In this document: positions 34,786-43,720 of the stretch, piece after piece | How positions within the stretch are numbered: the first letter of the stretch is position 1 | Layout of the letters: every line of letters starts with the position of its first letter | DNA from: Paraglaciecola chathamensis S18K6 | Lineage (GTDB): Bacteria > Pseudomonadota > Gammaproteobacteria > Enterobacterales > Alteromonadaceae | NCBI GenBank assembly: GCA_000314955.1 | Contig: BAEM01000022.1 | Coordinates: 186,001 to 250,000 of the forward strand | Length of the DNA stretch: 64,000 bases | Direction: 5' to 3' | Program-made: the position numbers and the translations under genes | The notes under the pieces: model-generated | What the model was told of the DNA's origin: nothing | Seen by the model: only the letters and a program-made list of their open reading frames with translations | Database searches by the model: none

Positions 34786-35157
34786 ATGTCGAAGCTGACC
34801 ATACTACATAACCCTCGTTGCTCAAAAAGCCGCCAAACGCTGCAATTACTACTCGATAACGGTCAACAACCCAATGTTATCGAATACCTAAAAACGCCAC
34901 CTAGTGTTGAAGAACTACAGGCTATTTTGTTAATGCTGAGTATGTCAGACCCTCGCTCTTTAATGCGCAAGAAAGAGCCAGAGTACAAAGCATTAAATAT
35001 CGACAGCGATAATATTTCGCCTGACGAGCTGCTAACGGTTATGCATGCATCCCCTAAACTGATAGAGCGCCCAATTGTCATTAAAGGGCCGTTAAACGAT
35101 AGAGACAGCTTGGCCGCGATTGGCCGTCCTCCAGAGAATGTGCTTAAGCTACTATGA
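34786..35157 (+). CDS. arsC: ArsC-family arsenate reductase (YfgD-like)
   Basis: The 123-residue protein has the glutaredoxin-coupled ArsC signature ILHNPRCSKSRQTL with catalytic Cys12, and the Arg-containing IERPIVIKG segment near residue 92. It would reduce arsenate to arsenite with glutathione and glutaredoxin. No ars efflux genes are nearby, and this chromosomal form (often called YfgD) accompanies wrbA and DUF2069 genes, so a housekeeping redox role is as likely as arsenic resistance. It overlaps wrbA by four bases (ATGA). Confidence 0.9.
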   Translation: MSKLTILHNPRCSKSRQTLQLLLDNGQQPNVIEYLKTPPSVEELQAILLMLSMSDPRSLMRKKEPEYKALNIDSDNISPDELLTVMHASPKLIERPIVIKGPLNDRDSLAAIGRPPENVLKLL

Positions 35158-35750
35158 GCGACCACATTCTCGTTCTATATTACAGCCGTAACGGTGCCAC
35201 AAAAGCGATGGCTAACCGTATCGCCCAAGGCATCGAGTCAAAAGGTATGCAAGCGAAATTGCGCACTGTCCCTGATATATCTGACGGCATTGAATTTAAG
35301 CAACCAAGCGTGCCTGAGGACGGAGATCTCTTTGTACAACAAGCAGATTTAAAAGCCTGTGCGGGTTTGGCCTTAGGCAGCCCGACTCGCTTTGGCAATA
35401 TGGCAGCACCGTTAAAGTACTTTCTCGATAGTACGAGTAGCCAATGGTTATCCGGTGCCTTAGTCGACAAACCGGCCAGCGTGTTTACCTCAACAGGCAG
35501 TATGCATGGCGGCCAAGAAAGCACCCTACTTAGTATGATGCTCCCCTTATTGCACCATGGCATGGTGTTAGCAGGCTTACCTTATACTCACCCAGAATTA
35601 CACAGCACAACAACCGGGGGCAGCCCTTATGGGGCAACGCACTACGCCCACGGAGAAAAAAGCAGCAAACTCAGTGACGATGAACGTGCACTTTGTTTTG
35701 CTCAAGGTCAACGTTTGGCGGTGTTTGCCCAGAAGTTAGCGACTCAATAA
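35154..35750 (+). CDS. wrbA: NAD(P)H:quinone oxidoreductase WrbA
   Basis: WrbA (198 residues) is an FMN flavodoxin-like enzyme that reduces quinones by two electrons, protecting against oxidative stress. The phosphate-binding loop YYSRNGATKAMA is near residue 9. GSPTRFGNMAAPLKYFLD near 78 and FTSTGSMHGGQE near 112 are family signatures. The start overlaps the arsC stop. The order arsC-wrbA-DUF2069 is shared with Pseudomonas and other gammaproteobacteria. Confidence 0.95.
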   Translation: MSDHILVLYYSRNGATKAMANRIAQGIESKGMQAKLRTVPDISDGIEFKQPSVPEDGDLFVQQADLKACAGLALGSPTRFGNMAAPLKYFLDSTSSQWLSGALVDKPASVFTSTGSMHGGQESTLLSMMLPLLHHGMVLAGLPYTHPELHSTTTGGSPYGATHYAHGEKSSKLSDDERALCFAQGQRLAVFAQKLATQ

Positions 35751-35771
35751 TAATTAAAATCAGGACACAAC

Positions 35772-36203
35772 ATGACCTTAAATACCCAGTTTTATAAACG
35801 CCTTGCTTTGGGCAGCTATTTTCTATTAATCATCTGGCTCGTGGTTTGGCATTTCTTCTTAACCATAGATAAAAATACCTCCACTTTATTTACATTACTG
35901 CTGTGGATCGTTCCCATTTTGTTGCCGATCAGAGGGTTATTGACGGGCAAACCTTACACCTATGCATGGACTAATTTTATCGTGATGTATTATTTACTCC
36001 ATGGGTTAACCGCAGTCTATGCTGTTGAAGGTGAACAACTCTATGCTGCGGTTGAGATACTATTGTGTGTTGGCTTGTTTACTGGTTGTAGCTTTTATGC
36101 TCGTTTGCGTGGAAGAGAGTTAGGCACAGGCATTAGAAAACTAAAAGAAGAATTATTGGAAGAAAAAGAAGCATTCGAAGCGCACAAAAACAATAAACGT
36201 TAG
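35772..36203 (+). CDS. DUF2069 membrane protein
   Basis: This 143-residue protein has four hydrophobic segments (about residues 12-32, 38-54, 64-82, 90-108) and a charged C-terminal helix rich in Glu and Lys (LKEELLEEKEAFEAHK). It matches the DUF2069 family by length, topology and position after wrbA. The function is unknown. It ends tail to tail with hda, overlapping by four bases. Confidence 0.87.
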   Translation: MTLNTQFYKRLALGSYFLLIIWLVVWHFFLTIDKNTSTLFTLLLWIVPILLPIRGLLTGKPYTYAWTNFIVMYYLLHGLTAVYAVEGEQLYAAVEILLCVGLFTGCSFYARLRGRELGTGIRKLKEELLEEKEAFEAHKNNKR

Positions 36204-36913
36204 TTTAGGTTAAGCGCTTCTTTAACAAATGGGATGGTCAGCTTCCTTTGCTGCTGCAAAGAAAGCTGATCCAGTTTGTCTAAAGTGTTCATCAACGATG
36301 GCATATCCCGTTGCCAGTGATTAACCAAGTACACTGCCACTTTTTCTGGCATTACTAGCCCTCTTTGCTTCGCCCGGGTTAATAATGCCACGCAGCGCCC
36401 TTCGTCACTTAAACTTGCTAGGGTGAAACTCACTCCCCAAGCCAAACGAGAAGCTAAATCCGCTAGTTGTAAGTTCAGCGACATTGGCCCACCATTTGCG
36501 CATGCGACCACATGACTGATACCTAGCTCTTTTACCCGATTCAATAAATCAAATACCGCAATCTGCCATGTTTGAGAGTCTTGCAACGCATCTACGTCAT
36601 CTAAACAAATCAACTGGCTGTGCTCGAGTCCATCGAGTACTTCGGGGGAATATTGCTGCTTTTCTTTAAAACTTAAATATACAGCGGTGACATTAGCAGA
36701 CTGGGCTTTATGGCATAACGAGTAAAGCAAGTGACTTTTGCCCACACCGTGCTCACCGCTGACAAACGTTAGCCAAGGCTGGCTTTTGGTATTCAACGTT
36801 TTATTGAGTAAGCTTTTTAGTCGATGAACCAAATGCGAATTTTCACCCACAATGAAACTGTCGAACGTTTCTGTATCACGCAAATTCACCGCTAAGGACA
36901 ATTGCTTACTCAT
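36200..36913 (-). CDS. hda: DnaA regulatory inactivator Hda
   Basis: Hda (237 residues) is an AAA+ relative of DnaA. Together with the DNA-loaded sliding clamp it stimulates hydrolysis of ATP-DnaA to prevent re-initiation. The N-terminal clamp-binding motif QLSLAV is at residues 4-9. Walker A is GEHGVGKSHLL near 53 and Walker B is LICLDDVD near 100. It overlaps the DUF2066 gene upstream by one base. The hda/DUF2066 versus purM-purN arrangement is conserved. Confidence 0.96.
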   Translation of the reverse strand: MSKQLSLAVNLRDTETFDSFIVGENSHLVHRLKSLLNKTLNTKSQPWLTFVSGEHGVGKSHLLYSLCHKAQSANVTAVYLSFKEKQQYSPEVLDGLEHSQLICLDDVDALQDSQTWQIAVFDLLNRVKELGISHVVACANGGPMSLNLQLADLASRLAWGVSFTLASLSDEGRCVALLTRAKQRGLVMPEKVAVYLVNHWQRDMPSLMNTLDKLDQLSLQQQRKLTIPFVKEALNLN

Positions 36914-38001
36914 TATAGTTTCCAGAAATACTCCAAATTTTGCTTGTCGACTTCAAAGCGATTGACCGGTGAAATCCGCTTGTCTAAGCCTATTGCATCA
37001 ATTAGATTTTCTACTTCACCAAGTAAGTTGAGTTCGAATCGCGCTACCTGACCTTGCTGACTGACAAGGCTTGCCGAGCTAACAACACTCAGGCTATTGA
37101 AAAACTTAAGTATTTCACCGTATTGACTGAGACTCGTCAGATTCTTTACCGTGACGATAGTTCGCATTGCTTCAGGGTCAAAACGGCTGAAATCAATCGC
37201 GTATTTCGCCGCTAACGTGTCTGACATTGCGTTAACCAAAGCGTCAACGACTTGTGCTTGTTCAGCACCTGAAACAGTGCCTGCACTGGTGTTTCCTGCT
37301 TCTAGTAGCACCCAGTCGCCTTGCCAAATAGCAGCGCTTTGTGGCTCATCTTCACTGTTTTGCGCTTTGTAGATCCTTGCTGAGAATACATTGTCAACGC
37401 CATAGCGCTGACTCGCTTGACTTAGTTGATGTACAAAGCCACCCCATACATCATAGATACTAATATTTTGCATGTCGTCTAAGTCTAGTAAGGGTTGCAC
37501 AATTTCAACGCCTCGGCGTTTTGCGGTGTCTTGTGCTATATCAACTAACGCTTGATGACTACCTTCTGCGACAAGCTTACGGCTGCCACCGGGTTCTTTA
37601 ATTGCTAGCCAAACAATGGTCTCTGGGCGACGCTTGTCCCATATGCGATAGCCTGAATCGCGTAACTGTTTGTCAACTTTGTCTTGATCGAAGTTCACTG
37701 ATAAGAAAAGCTGCTCAGGAGTTTGTTCAAAACGGTATGTTCTTAAGTAACTTTTGGCTTGTTTAAGTTGTTGCTTAATTTGCGCGTCGTTCAATAACGC
37801 TGAATTACCACTGACTTTTACAAACACATCTTCAAGACCATCTCGTATTGCTGCGTTTTGGGTCGAGGTTGACTGATCAGGCACTTCGACCCTAGCACTG
37901 TATAGTCCTTCAATAACACCCGCGTAAGCAGTGGTGAAACAACATAGTGATAAGCAAAATATTAGGTGCAATCGAACTAAAATAGCGACGCCTTTGATCA
38001 T
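36913..38001 (-). CDS. DUF2066 secreted protein
   Basis: A 362-residue protein with an N-terminal signal peptide (LIFCLSLCCFTTAYA, cut near residue 27), so it acts outside the cytoplasm. It belongs by position and pattern to DUF2066 (VIEGLYSARVEVPDQST near the mature N-terminus; VFVKVSGNSALL). The function is unknown. It is first in a two-gene unit with hda and is divergent from purM. Confidence 0.88.
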   Translation of the reverse strand: MIKGVAILVRLHLIFCLSLCCFTTAYAGVIEGLYSARVEVPDQSTSTQNAAIRDGLEDVFVKVSGNSALLNDAQIKQQLKQAKSYLRTYRFEQTPEQLFLSVNFDQDKVDKQLRDSGYRIWDKRRPETIVWLAIKEPGGSRKLVAEGSHQALVDIAQDTAKRRGVEIVQPLLDLDDMQNISIYDVWGGFVHQLSQASQRYGVDNVFSARIYKAQNSEDEPQSAAIWQGDWVLLEAGNTSAGTVSGAEQAQVVDALVNAMSDTLAAKYAIDFSRFDPEAMRTIVTVKNLTSLSQYGEILKFFNSLSVVSSASLVSQQGQVARFELNLLGEVENLIDAIGLDKRISPVNRFEVDKQNLEYFWKL

Positions 38002-38187
38002 TTCTCAACATAACTCCACAGTAGAAAGGTTGTATTGTCATTGATTTAAGTAGAAATTTCATCATTTGTTTCACCCTAGTTTATTTCACTAACAGTAAAA
38101 AGGAGTCGATTATCTGTACCTTTTGCCATTCTGAACTGGTAAAATCTGCGCTCATTTTTGGACCCTCACCCTAAAATAGGTAATTAC

Positions 38188-39225
38188 GTGACCGATAATA
38201 ACCCCTCCTTAAGCTATAAAGATGCAGGTGTCGACATAGATGCGGGCAATGAACTTGTTGAAAGAATCAAATCAGTAAGCAAGAAAACACATCGTCCTGA
38301 AGTCAAAGGAGGTTTAGGTGGTTTCGGTGCGCTTTGCTCACTTCCAAGCAAATACAAAGAGCCGTTACTTGTATCAGGCACGGACGGCGTAGGTACAAAG
38401 CTACGCCTAGCCATGGACCTAGAGCAGCATGATGGTATCGGGATCGACTTAGTCGCCATGTGTGTTAATGATCTGATTGTGCAAGGTGCGGAGCCTTTGT
38501 TCTTCTTAGATTATTACGCAACAGGCAAATTAGACGTTGATACTGCAGCCAAGGTCGTAACAGGAATAGGCAAAGGATGTGAGTTATCTGGTTGCGCCCT
38601 AATCGGTGGCGAGACAGCAGAAATGCCGGGGATGTATCATGGTAATGACTATGATGTTGCAGGTTTCTGCGTAGGCGTTGTTGAAGCAGCCGATGTGATT
38701 GATGGAACACGTGTAAAAGCCGGTGATGCACTTATCGCTTTAGGTTCGTCTGGTCCACATTCTAATGGCTATTCGTTAGTGCGTAAAATACTTGAGGTCT
38801 CAGGAAGTGATGCTTCAGAAGAGTTTGATGGCAAACCGTTATCTGAGCACTTGCTAGAGCCAACCCGCATTTACGTCAAATCTGTTCTTCACTTGCTTCA
38901 AAGCATTCAAGTGAATGCCATCACACATATTACTGGTGGTGGATTCTGGGAAAATATTCCTCGCGTGTTGCCCCAAGGTACCAAAGCCGTTATCGACGAA
39001 AGTAGTTGGCAGTGGCCGAGCATATTTAACTGGTTGCAAGATAATGGCAACGTTACCACCCATGAAATGTATCGCACATTTAACTGTGGTGTAGGCTTAA
39101 TCATCGCGCTTGAAGCAGATAAAGCTGACCAAGCCATTGAGATATTAAAGGGCCAAGGCGAAAATGTGTGGAAAATTGGTCAAATCGAAACCAGTGATGA
39201 TAGCAATCAGGTCGAGATTAAATAG
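38188..39225 (+). CDS. purM: Phosphoribosylformylglycinamidine cyclo-ligase
   Basis: AIR synthetase (345 residues) closes the imidazole ring in purine synthesis. Signatures are [14 protein letters not shown] near residue 8, [10 protein letters not shown] near 45, [14 protein letters not shown] near 66 and [11 protein letters not shown] near 153. The frame is open from 38158, but GTG at 38188 ([13 protein letters not shown]) matches the family and has TAGG eight bases upstream. Its stop overlaps the purN start (TAGTG). Confidence 0.97.
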   Translation: MTDNNPSLSYKDAGVDIDAGNELVERIKSVSKKTHRPEVKGGLGGFGALCSLPSKYKEPLLVSGTDGVGTKLRLAMDLEQHDGIGIDLVAMCVNDLIVQGAEPLFFLDYYATGKLDVDTAAKVVTGIGKGCELSGCALIGGETAEMPGMYHGNDYDVAGFCVGVVEAADVIDGTRVKAGDALIALGSSGPHSNGYSLVRKILEVSGSDASEEFDGKPLSEHLLEPTRIYVKSVLHLLQSIQVNAITHITGGGFWENIPRVLPQGTKAVIDESSWQWPSIFNWLQDNGNVTTHEMYRTFNCGVGLIIALEADKADQAIEILKGQGENVWKIGQIETSDDSNQVEIK

Positions 39226-39881
39226 TGTCAGATAATTCCGCTATGGCAAAAATTGTGGTGTTGATATCCGGCAACGGTTCAAACCTACAAGCATTAATCG
39301 ATGATATAGCAGAACAGAAAATAGCGGCACAAATTGTTGCCGTTATTTCTAATAAAGCCGATGCCTTTGGCTTAGAGCGTGCAGCGCAGGCAAACATCCC
39401 TCGCCATGTCATTAGTCACAAAGATTATTCATCTCGAGAAGAATATGACGCCCAGCTACATAGCACCATTGCAGGTTTTTCACCTGATTTGGTTGTATTA
39501 GCTGGATTCATGCGCATATTAACCCCTTGGTTTGTTGAGCAATTTACGGGTAAGATGTTAAACATTCATCCTTCTTTACTGCCTAAATATAAAGGTTTAG
39601 ATACGCATCAACGAGCCATAGATGCCATGGATGAAGAACACGGCGCTTCGGTACACTTTGTTACCCCTGAGCTCGACGGCGGGCCGGTTGTGTTGCAATC
39701 TAAAGTACCTGTTTTTGCCGATGAAACAGCCTCACAACTTGCCTCTAAAGTGCAAGAACAAGAGCGCCAAATGTATCCGTTAGTGGTTCGCTGGTTCTGC
39801 CAAAAGCGATTACTAATGCTTAATAATAAGGCTTATTTAGATGGAAACGAAATACCAATCACAGGTTATGCAGCTGATTAA
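39225..39881 (+). CDS. purN: Phosphoribosylglycinamide formyltransferase
   Basis: GAR transformylase (218 residues) uses 10-formyl-tetrahydrofolate in the third step of purine synthesis. The N-terminal VVLISGNGSNLQAL, the catalytic HPSLLPKYKGLDTH near residue 114 and HFVTPELDGGPVV near 143 are diagnostic. GTG at 39225 overlapping the purM stop is taken as start; an ATG at 39243 would also give an acceptable N-terminus. It overlaps the DUF3108 gene at its end. Confidence 0.96.
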   Translation: MSDNSAMAKIVVLISGNGSNLQALIDDIAEQKIAAQIVAVISNKADAFGLERAAQANIPRHVISHKDYSSREEYDAQLHSTIAGFSPDLVVLAGFMRILTPWFVEQFTGKMLNIHPSLLPKYKGLDTHQRAIDAMDEEHGASVHFVTPELDGGPVVLQSKVPVFADETASQLASKVQEQERQMYPLVVRWFCQKRLLMLNNKAYLDGNEIPITGYAAD

Positions 39882-40566
39882 CAAACCTTTGCTTTTAGGT
39901 TTGTTTTTTATGCTGGGCTCAGTGGCCCAGGCCTCTGCTTTACCTACATTTGATGCCGAATACACTGCCTATCGTTACGGTAAAAAGCTGGGCTATGCGC
40001 TACTGAGCGTGGAAAATGTCGACAAAGATACTTATCGCATGGAGTATCACTCTAAAGTGTCTTTGTTCTTTTTATCCGATAAGCGTACTGAAATCAGTGA
40101 TTTTGCTTACGTCGACGATAAGATTGTGCCGCAAAACTATCGCTTTAGTCGCACAGGTACTGGCAGCAATAAGAGTATCAAAGTTGTTTTTGACGCTAGC
40201 AAAGACAAAATATTTATTGATAAAGAACCAGCCATTGATTGGCAAGATCAGTTTGATAACCAGCTTTATCGCTTAGATCTTCAACAGAAGCTTGCTCAAG
40301 GCCAGAAAGAATTTAATTATCACGTAATAAATTATCGTGGCCAAGAGCGTGATTACCACCTAAAAGTGATGGGCACTGAACAGCTAACCCTACCCTATGG
40401 CATGCTTGAAGGAATAAAAGTAGAAATTGTTCGTCAAAACTCGACGAGAGAAACCTTTGCCTGGTTCTCGCCTCAACTTAATTATCAATTAGTCCGCTTA
40501 CAGCAGTTTAAAGACGATAAAGAACAAGGCGATATTCAGCTTAAAACCTTTACAGCCACACAATAG
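39841..40566 (+). CDS. DUF3108 envelope protein
   Basis: This 241-residue protein has an N-terminal signal sequence (LLLGLFFMLGSVAQASA) and a beta-rich DUF3108 domain (FDAEYTAYRYGKKLGYALL onward). The function is unknown; such proteins follow purMN in many gammaproteobacteria. ATG at 39841 overlaps purN by 41 bases and has AAGG upstream; ATG at 39868 is an alternative that would also keep the signal peptide. Confidence 0.85.
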   Translation: METKYQSQVMQLINKPLLLGLFFMLGSVAQASALPTFDAEYTAYRYGKKLGYALLSVENVDKDTYRMEYHSKVSLFFLSDKRTEISDFAYVDDKIVPQNYRFSRTGTGSNKSIKVVFDASKDKIFIDKEPAIDWQDQFDNQLYRLDLQQKLAQGQKEFNYHVINYRGQERDYHLKVMGTEQLTLPYGMLEGIKVEIVRQNSTRETFAWFSPQLNYQLVRLQQFKDDKEQGDIQLKTFTATQ

Positions 40567-40758
40567 TTAACACATTATGCAGTGACTCATCCACGTCACT
40601 GCATAAATATCACCCCATCTAAATATTCATCCCCCTAGTCAGTCATTGTGCCCATAACCTTGCTAGATAATTAACCATTTAGCTAAAACATTAACCAAAT
40701 AGTGACAATTGGCGTAAGCTAAAGCTTGATATTGTGTTGGCAAAATACTACTCTGACA

Positions 40759-40775
40759 CTCTGGTCTGACCTCTA
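40759..40775 (+). promoter_or_regulatory. Candidate FadR operator upstream of fadE
   Basis: CTCTGGTCTGACCTCTA matches the FadR operator pattern (CTGGTC-N-GACC core) and ends 15 bases before the fadE ATG. FadR represses beta-oxidation genes and releases on long-chain acyl-CoA. No fadR gene is in the window. Confidence 0.72.
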
Positions 40776-40789
40776 TATCTGGAGTCTTT

Positions 40790-43255
40790 ATGCAAACGTT
40801 ATTATGGACACTTATTATTATCGCTACCCTTGGGGCGGCGAGCTATTTTAGAATGAAACTTATGAATGCGACGATCGCTGTCGCTATCGCGATGCTGCTT
40901 GGCAGTATTTTTGGCCCTGTAGGTGGCATTGCATGGTTAGTATTTTTAATCATTGCCATTCCATTGAACGTGGAATCATTGCGTAAAAAATACCTCACGG
41001 CCCCGATTTTAGATACCTATAAAAAGATCATGCCTGAAATGTCGAGCACAGAGCGAGACGCTATTGACGCCGGCACAGTATGGTGGGATGGAGAAATATT
41101 TAGCGGTAATCCTAATTGGCAAGCCCTACATAGTATCCCGCAGGCACGTTTATCTGCTGAAGAACGAGAGTTCTTAGACGGACCTGTTGCCCAAGTTTGT
41201 CAAATGGTGAACGACTGGGATATTACCCACAAAGACACAGACTTAACGCCTGAAGTTTGGCAGTTCCTCAAAGACAATAAATTTTTCGCGATGATCATCA
41301 AAAAGCAATACGGCGGCTTAGAGTTCTCTGCCTACGCCCAATCTCGCGTTTTGCAAAAACTTTCAGGGGTCAGCGCGGTGTTGTCCACGACTGTTGGTGT
41401 ACCTAACTCCTTAGGACCAGGCGAGTTATTGCAGCACTATGGAACCAAAGAGCAACAAGATCACTATTTACCCCGCTTAGCGACAGGTGAAGAAATTCCT
41501 TGCTTCGCACTAACTGGGCCTGAGGCTGGCTCAGATGCAGGTTCACTGCCTGACAGCGGTATTGTGTGTAAAGGTGAATGGGAAGGTAAAGAAGTCATTG
41601 GATTACGCCTAACATTTGATAAACGTTATATCACCCTTGCTCCTGTTGCGACTGTGATTGGTTTAGCTTTTAAAATGTACGATCCTGACGGCCTTGTCGG
41701 TGACAAGGAAGATATCGGTATTACCTGTGCGTTATTACCTCGCGATACCAAAGGCATGGAAATTGGCAATCGTCACTTTCCTCTTAACGTGCCGTTTCAA
41801 AATGGCCCCATTCGCGGAACGGATATTTTTGTCCCTCTTGATTTTATTATTGGTGGCGTGGAAATGGCTGGTCAAGGCTGGCGCATGCTGGTTGAATGTT
41901 TGTCTGTGGGGCGCTGTATTACCCTGCCTTCAGCATCAGCAGGCGGCGCAAAAAGTATTGCCCTAGCAACCGGTGCTTACGCTCGTATTCGCCGCCAATT
42001 CAAAATGCCTGTTGGTAAAATGGAAGGCGTTGAAGAAATGCTAGCCAGCATAGGCGGTAACGCTTATTTGATGGATGCCGTAACGAGCCTAACAACTAAA
42101 GCGGTTGATTTAGGCGAGAAGCCGTCGGTTGTTTCTGCCATTTGTAAATATCACCTAACGGAAAAAATGCGTCAATTAGTTAATGACGCAATGGACGTGC
42201 ACGGTGGTAAAGGCGTCATGCTTGGGCCAAATAATTATCTGGGCCGTGGTTACCAAGGTGCTCCCATCGCCATCACAGTGGAAGGCGCGAACATTCTCAC
42301 CCGCAACATGATGATTTATGGTCAAGGCGCTATGCGCAGCCATCCTTTCGTCCTTAAAGAGCTTTATGCCGCAAGTAACGAAGATAAAGAACAAGGCTTG
42401 AATGACTTCGATGATGCAGTATTCGGGCATATCGGTTTTGCGATCAGCAATACGTTTAGAAGCATCTGGTTCTCGTTAACCGGTGCTCGTTTAGCGGGTG
42501 CGCCATTTGATGATGAAACCGCTGTTTATTATCGTTCGTTGCAGCGCTTTAGCAGTAACTTGGCGTTATTATCTGACGTTTCTATGGCTGTGCTTGGCGG
42601 AGAGTTAAAGCGTCGTGAGCGTATCTCAGCGCGTTTAGGCGATGTATTAAGCTATATTTATCTAGCGTCAGCTGTCCTCAAGCGCTATGACGATCAAGGT
42701 CGTTTAAAAGAAGATTTGCCGCTAGTACATTGGGCCATGCAAGACTGCCTGTTTAAGCTAGAAACCGCACTGACCGAGTTGTTTGAGAATTTCCCATCGA
42801 AAGTCATGGGCGTCATGCTAAAAGCGATCATTATGCCGTTTGGTCGTTCTTACCAGCGTCCTTCAGACAAAATAGAGCATAAAATTGCCTCTATCTTACA
42901 AAGTCATAATGGCTCACGTACCCGTTTAGGTGAAGGCCAGCACTTTGGTGAGCAAGACTGTTTAATGGGTGATTTAGAGCAAACCTTAAAAGATGTGCTT
43001 GCTAGCGAGCCGGTCTTTGACAAGGTTTGTAAGGCTGCAAAACAGCGCTATCCATTTACCGGACTTGATGCAATTGCCCAAAAAGGCTTAGAACTTGAGG
43101 TCATCACCGAGCAAGAAGCAGAGTTACTTAAGCGTACAGAAGCGGGCCGCTTACGGACGATTAACGTTGACGATTTTGACCCTAAAGAGCTAATCGCCAA
43201 TACTCAGGCTGCAAAGCCTAAGCGTCGCTCAGCGAAGACCACTGAAGCTGCGTAA
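40790..43255 (+). CDS. fadE: Acyl-CoA dehydrogenase FadE
   Basis: FadE (821 residues) is the FAD enzyme for the first dehydrogenation of fatty-acid beta-oxidation. Two or three N-terminal hydrophobic helices (about residues 1-60) suggest membrane attachment. The dehydrogenase core shows CFALTGPEAGSDAGSLPD near residue 245, the FAD/CoA-binding middle domain and VEGANILTRNMMIYGQGAMRSHPF near 500. A large C-terminal DUF1974-type region completes it. GGAGTC precedes the ATG. It stands alone after a FadR-like operator and ends at a strong terminator. Confidence 0.96.
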   Translation: MQTLLWTLIIIATLGAASYFRMKLMNATIAVAIAMLLGSIFGPVGGIAWLVFLIIAIPLNVESLRKKYLTAPILDTYKKIMPEMSSTERDAIDAGTVWWDGEIFSGNPNWQALHSIPQARLSAEEREFLDGPVAQVCQMVNDWDITHKDTDLTPEVWQFLKDNKFFAMIIKKQYGGLEFSAYAQSRVLQKLSGVSAVLSTTVGVPNSLGPGELLQHYGTKEQQDHYLPRLATGEEIPCFALTGPEAGSDAGSLPDSGIVCKGEWEGKEVIGLRLTFDKRYITLAPVATVIGLAFKMYDPDGLVGDKEDIGITCALLPRDTKGMEIGNRHFPLNVPFQNGPIRGTDIFVPLDFIIGGVEMAGQGWRMLVECLSVGRCITLPSASAGGAKSIALATGAYARIRRQFKMPVGKMEGVEEMLASIGGNAYLMDAVTSLTTKAVDLGEKPSVVSAICKYHLTEKMRQLVNDAMDVHGGKGVMLGPNNYLGRGYQGAPIAITVEGANILTRNMMIYGQGAMRSHPFVLKELYAASNEDKEQGLNDFDDAVFGHIGFAISNTFRSIWFSLTGARLAGAPFDDETAVYYRSLQRFSSNLALLSDVSMAVLGGELKRRERISARLGDVLSYIYLASAVLKRYDDQGRLKEDLPLVHWAMQDCLFKLETALTELFENFPSKVMGVMLKAIIMPFGRSYQRPSDKIEHKIASILQSHNGSRTRLGEGQHFGEQDCLMGDLEQTLKDVLASEPVFDKVCKAAKQRYPFTGLDAIAQKGLELEVITEQEAELLKRTEAGRLRTINVDDFDPKELIANTQAAKPKRRSAKTTEAA

Positions 43256-43294
43256 CATACACTCCCACCGTGAGTAACGGTGGTATAAAACTAA

Positions 43295-43325
43295 AATACC
43301 GCTTTTCATAAAGCGGTATTTTTTT
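43295..43325 (+). terminator. Intrinsic terminator of fadE
   Basis: AATACCGCTT (43295-43304) and AAGCGGTATT (43311-43320) form a 10-bp stem with a 6-base loop, followed by a T-run to 43325. It is 40 bases after the fadE stop. Confidence 0.92.
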
Positions 43326-43362
43326 GTTTGGTGTTTGGTGTTTTTATACATATTTCAGGCAT

Positions 43363-43398
43363 AAAAAATCCGCAGCATAGTATGCTATGCAGCGGATT
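43363..43398 (-). terminator. Intrinsic terminator after ihfA
   Basis: On the minus strand AATCCGC and GCGGATT (43392-43398 and 43367-43373) pair outside an inner GCATAG/CTATGC stem with one A-A mismatch, and six T residues follow. It closes the long thrS-to-ihfA transcription unit. Confidence 0.9.
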
Positions 43399-43418
43399 AA
43401 TTGCTAAAACGAACTGGT

Positions 43419-43715
43419 TTACTCAGTTGGTTTCGTATTTTCTACACGGCTTTTGAGTTTTTGACCCGGTCGAAACGTAACAACGCGTCTCGCCTTAATA
43501 GGGATATCTTCACCCGTTTTAGGGTTACGCCCTGGTCGTTCACTCTTTTGTCGTAAATCAAAGTTACCAAAACCAGATAGCTTAACTTGCTCACCTGATT
43601 CCAATGCCTCACGGACTTCTTCGAAAAATGCTTCAACAAGATCTTTGGCATCTCTCTTGTTCATACCTAACTTTTCAAATAAATGTTCCGCCATTTCGGC
43701 TTTGGTTAACGCCAT
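43419..43715 (-). CDS. ihfA: Integration host factor subunit alpha
   Basis: IHF-alpha (98 residues) pairs with IHF-beta to bend DNA sharply at specific sites in replication, recombination and transcription. The family signature [30 protein letters not shown] is split here over residues about 45-75, including the intercalating Pro region. ATG at 43715 ([17 protein letters not shown]) is taken; a TTG three codons earlier overlaps the pheT stop. The pheS-pheT-ihfA order is standard. IHF may also serve both mobile elements in the window. Confidence 0.97.
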   Translation of the reverse strand: MALTKAEMAEHLFEKLGMNKRDAKDLVEAFFEEVREALESGEQVKLSGFGNFDLRQKSERPGRNPKTGEDIPIKARRVVTFRPGQKLKSRVENTKPTE

Positions 43716-43720
43716 ATCCG

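Noticed and set aside
34786..35157. Arsenic-resistance cargo
   Set aside because: The ArsC-like gene sits in a conserved housekeeping neighbourhood (wrbA, DUF2069) without arsB, acr3 or arsR.
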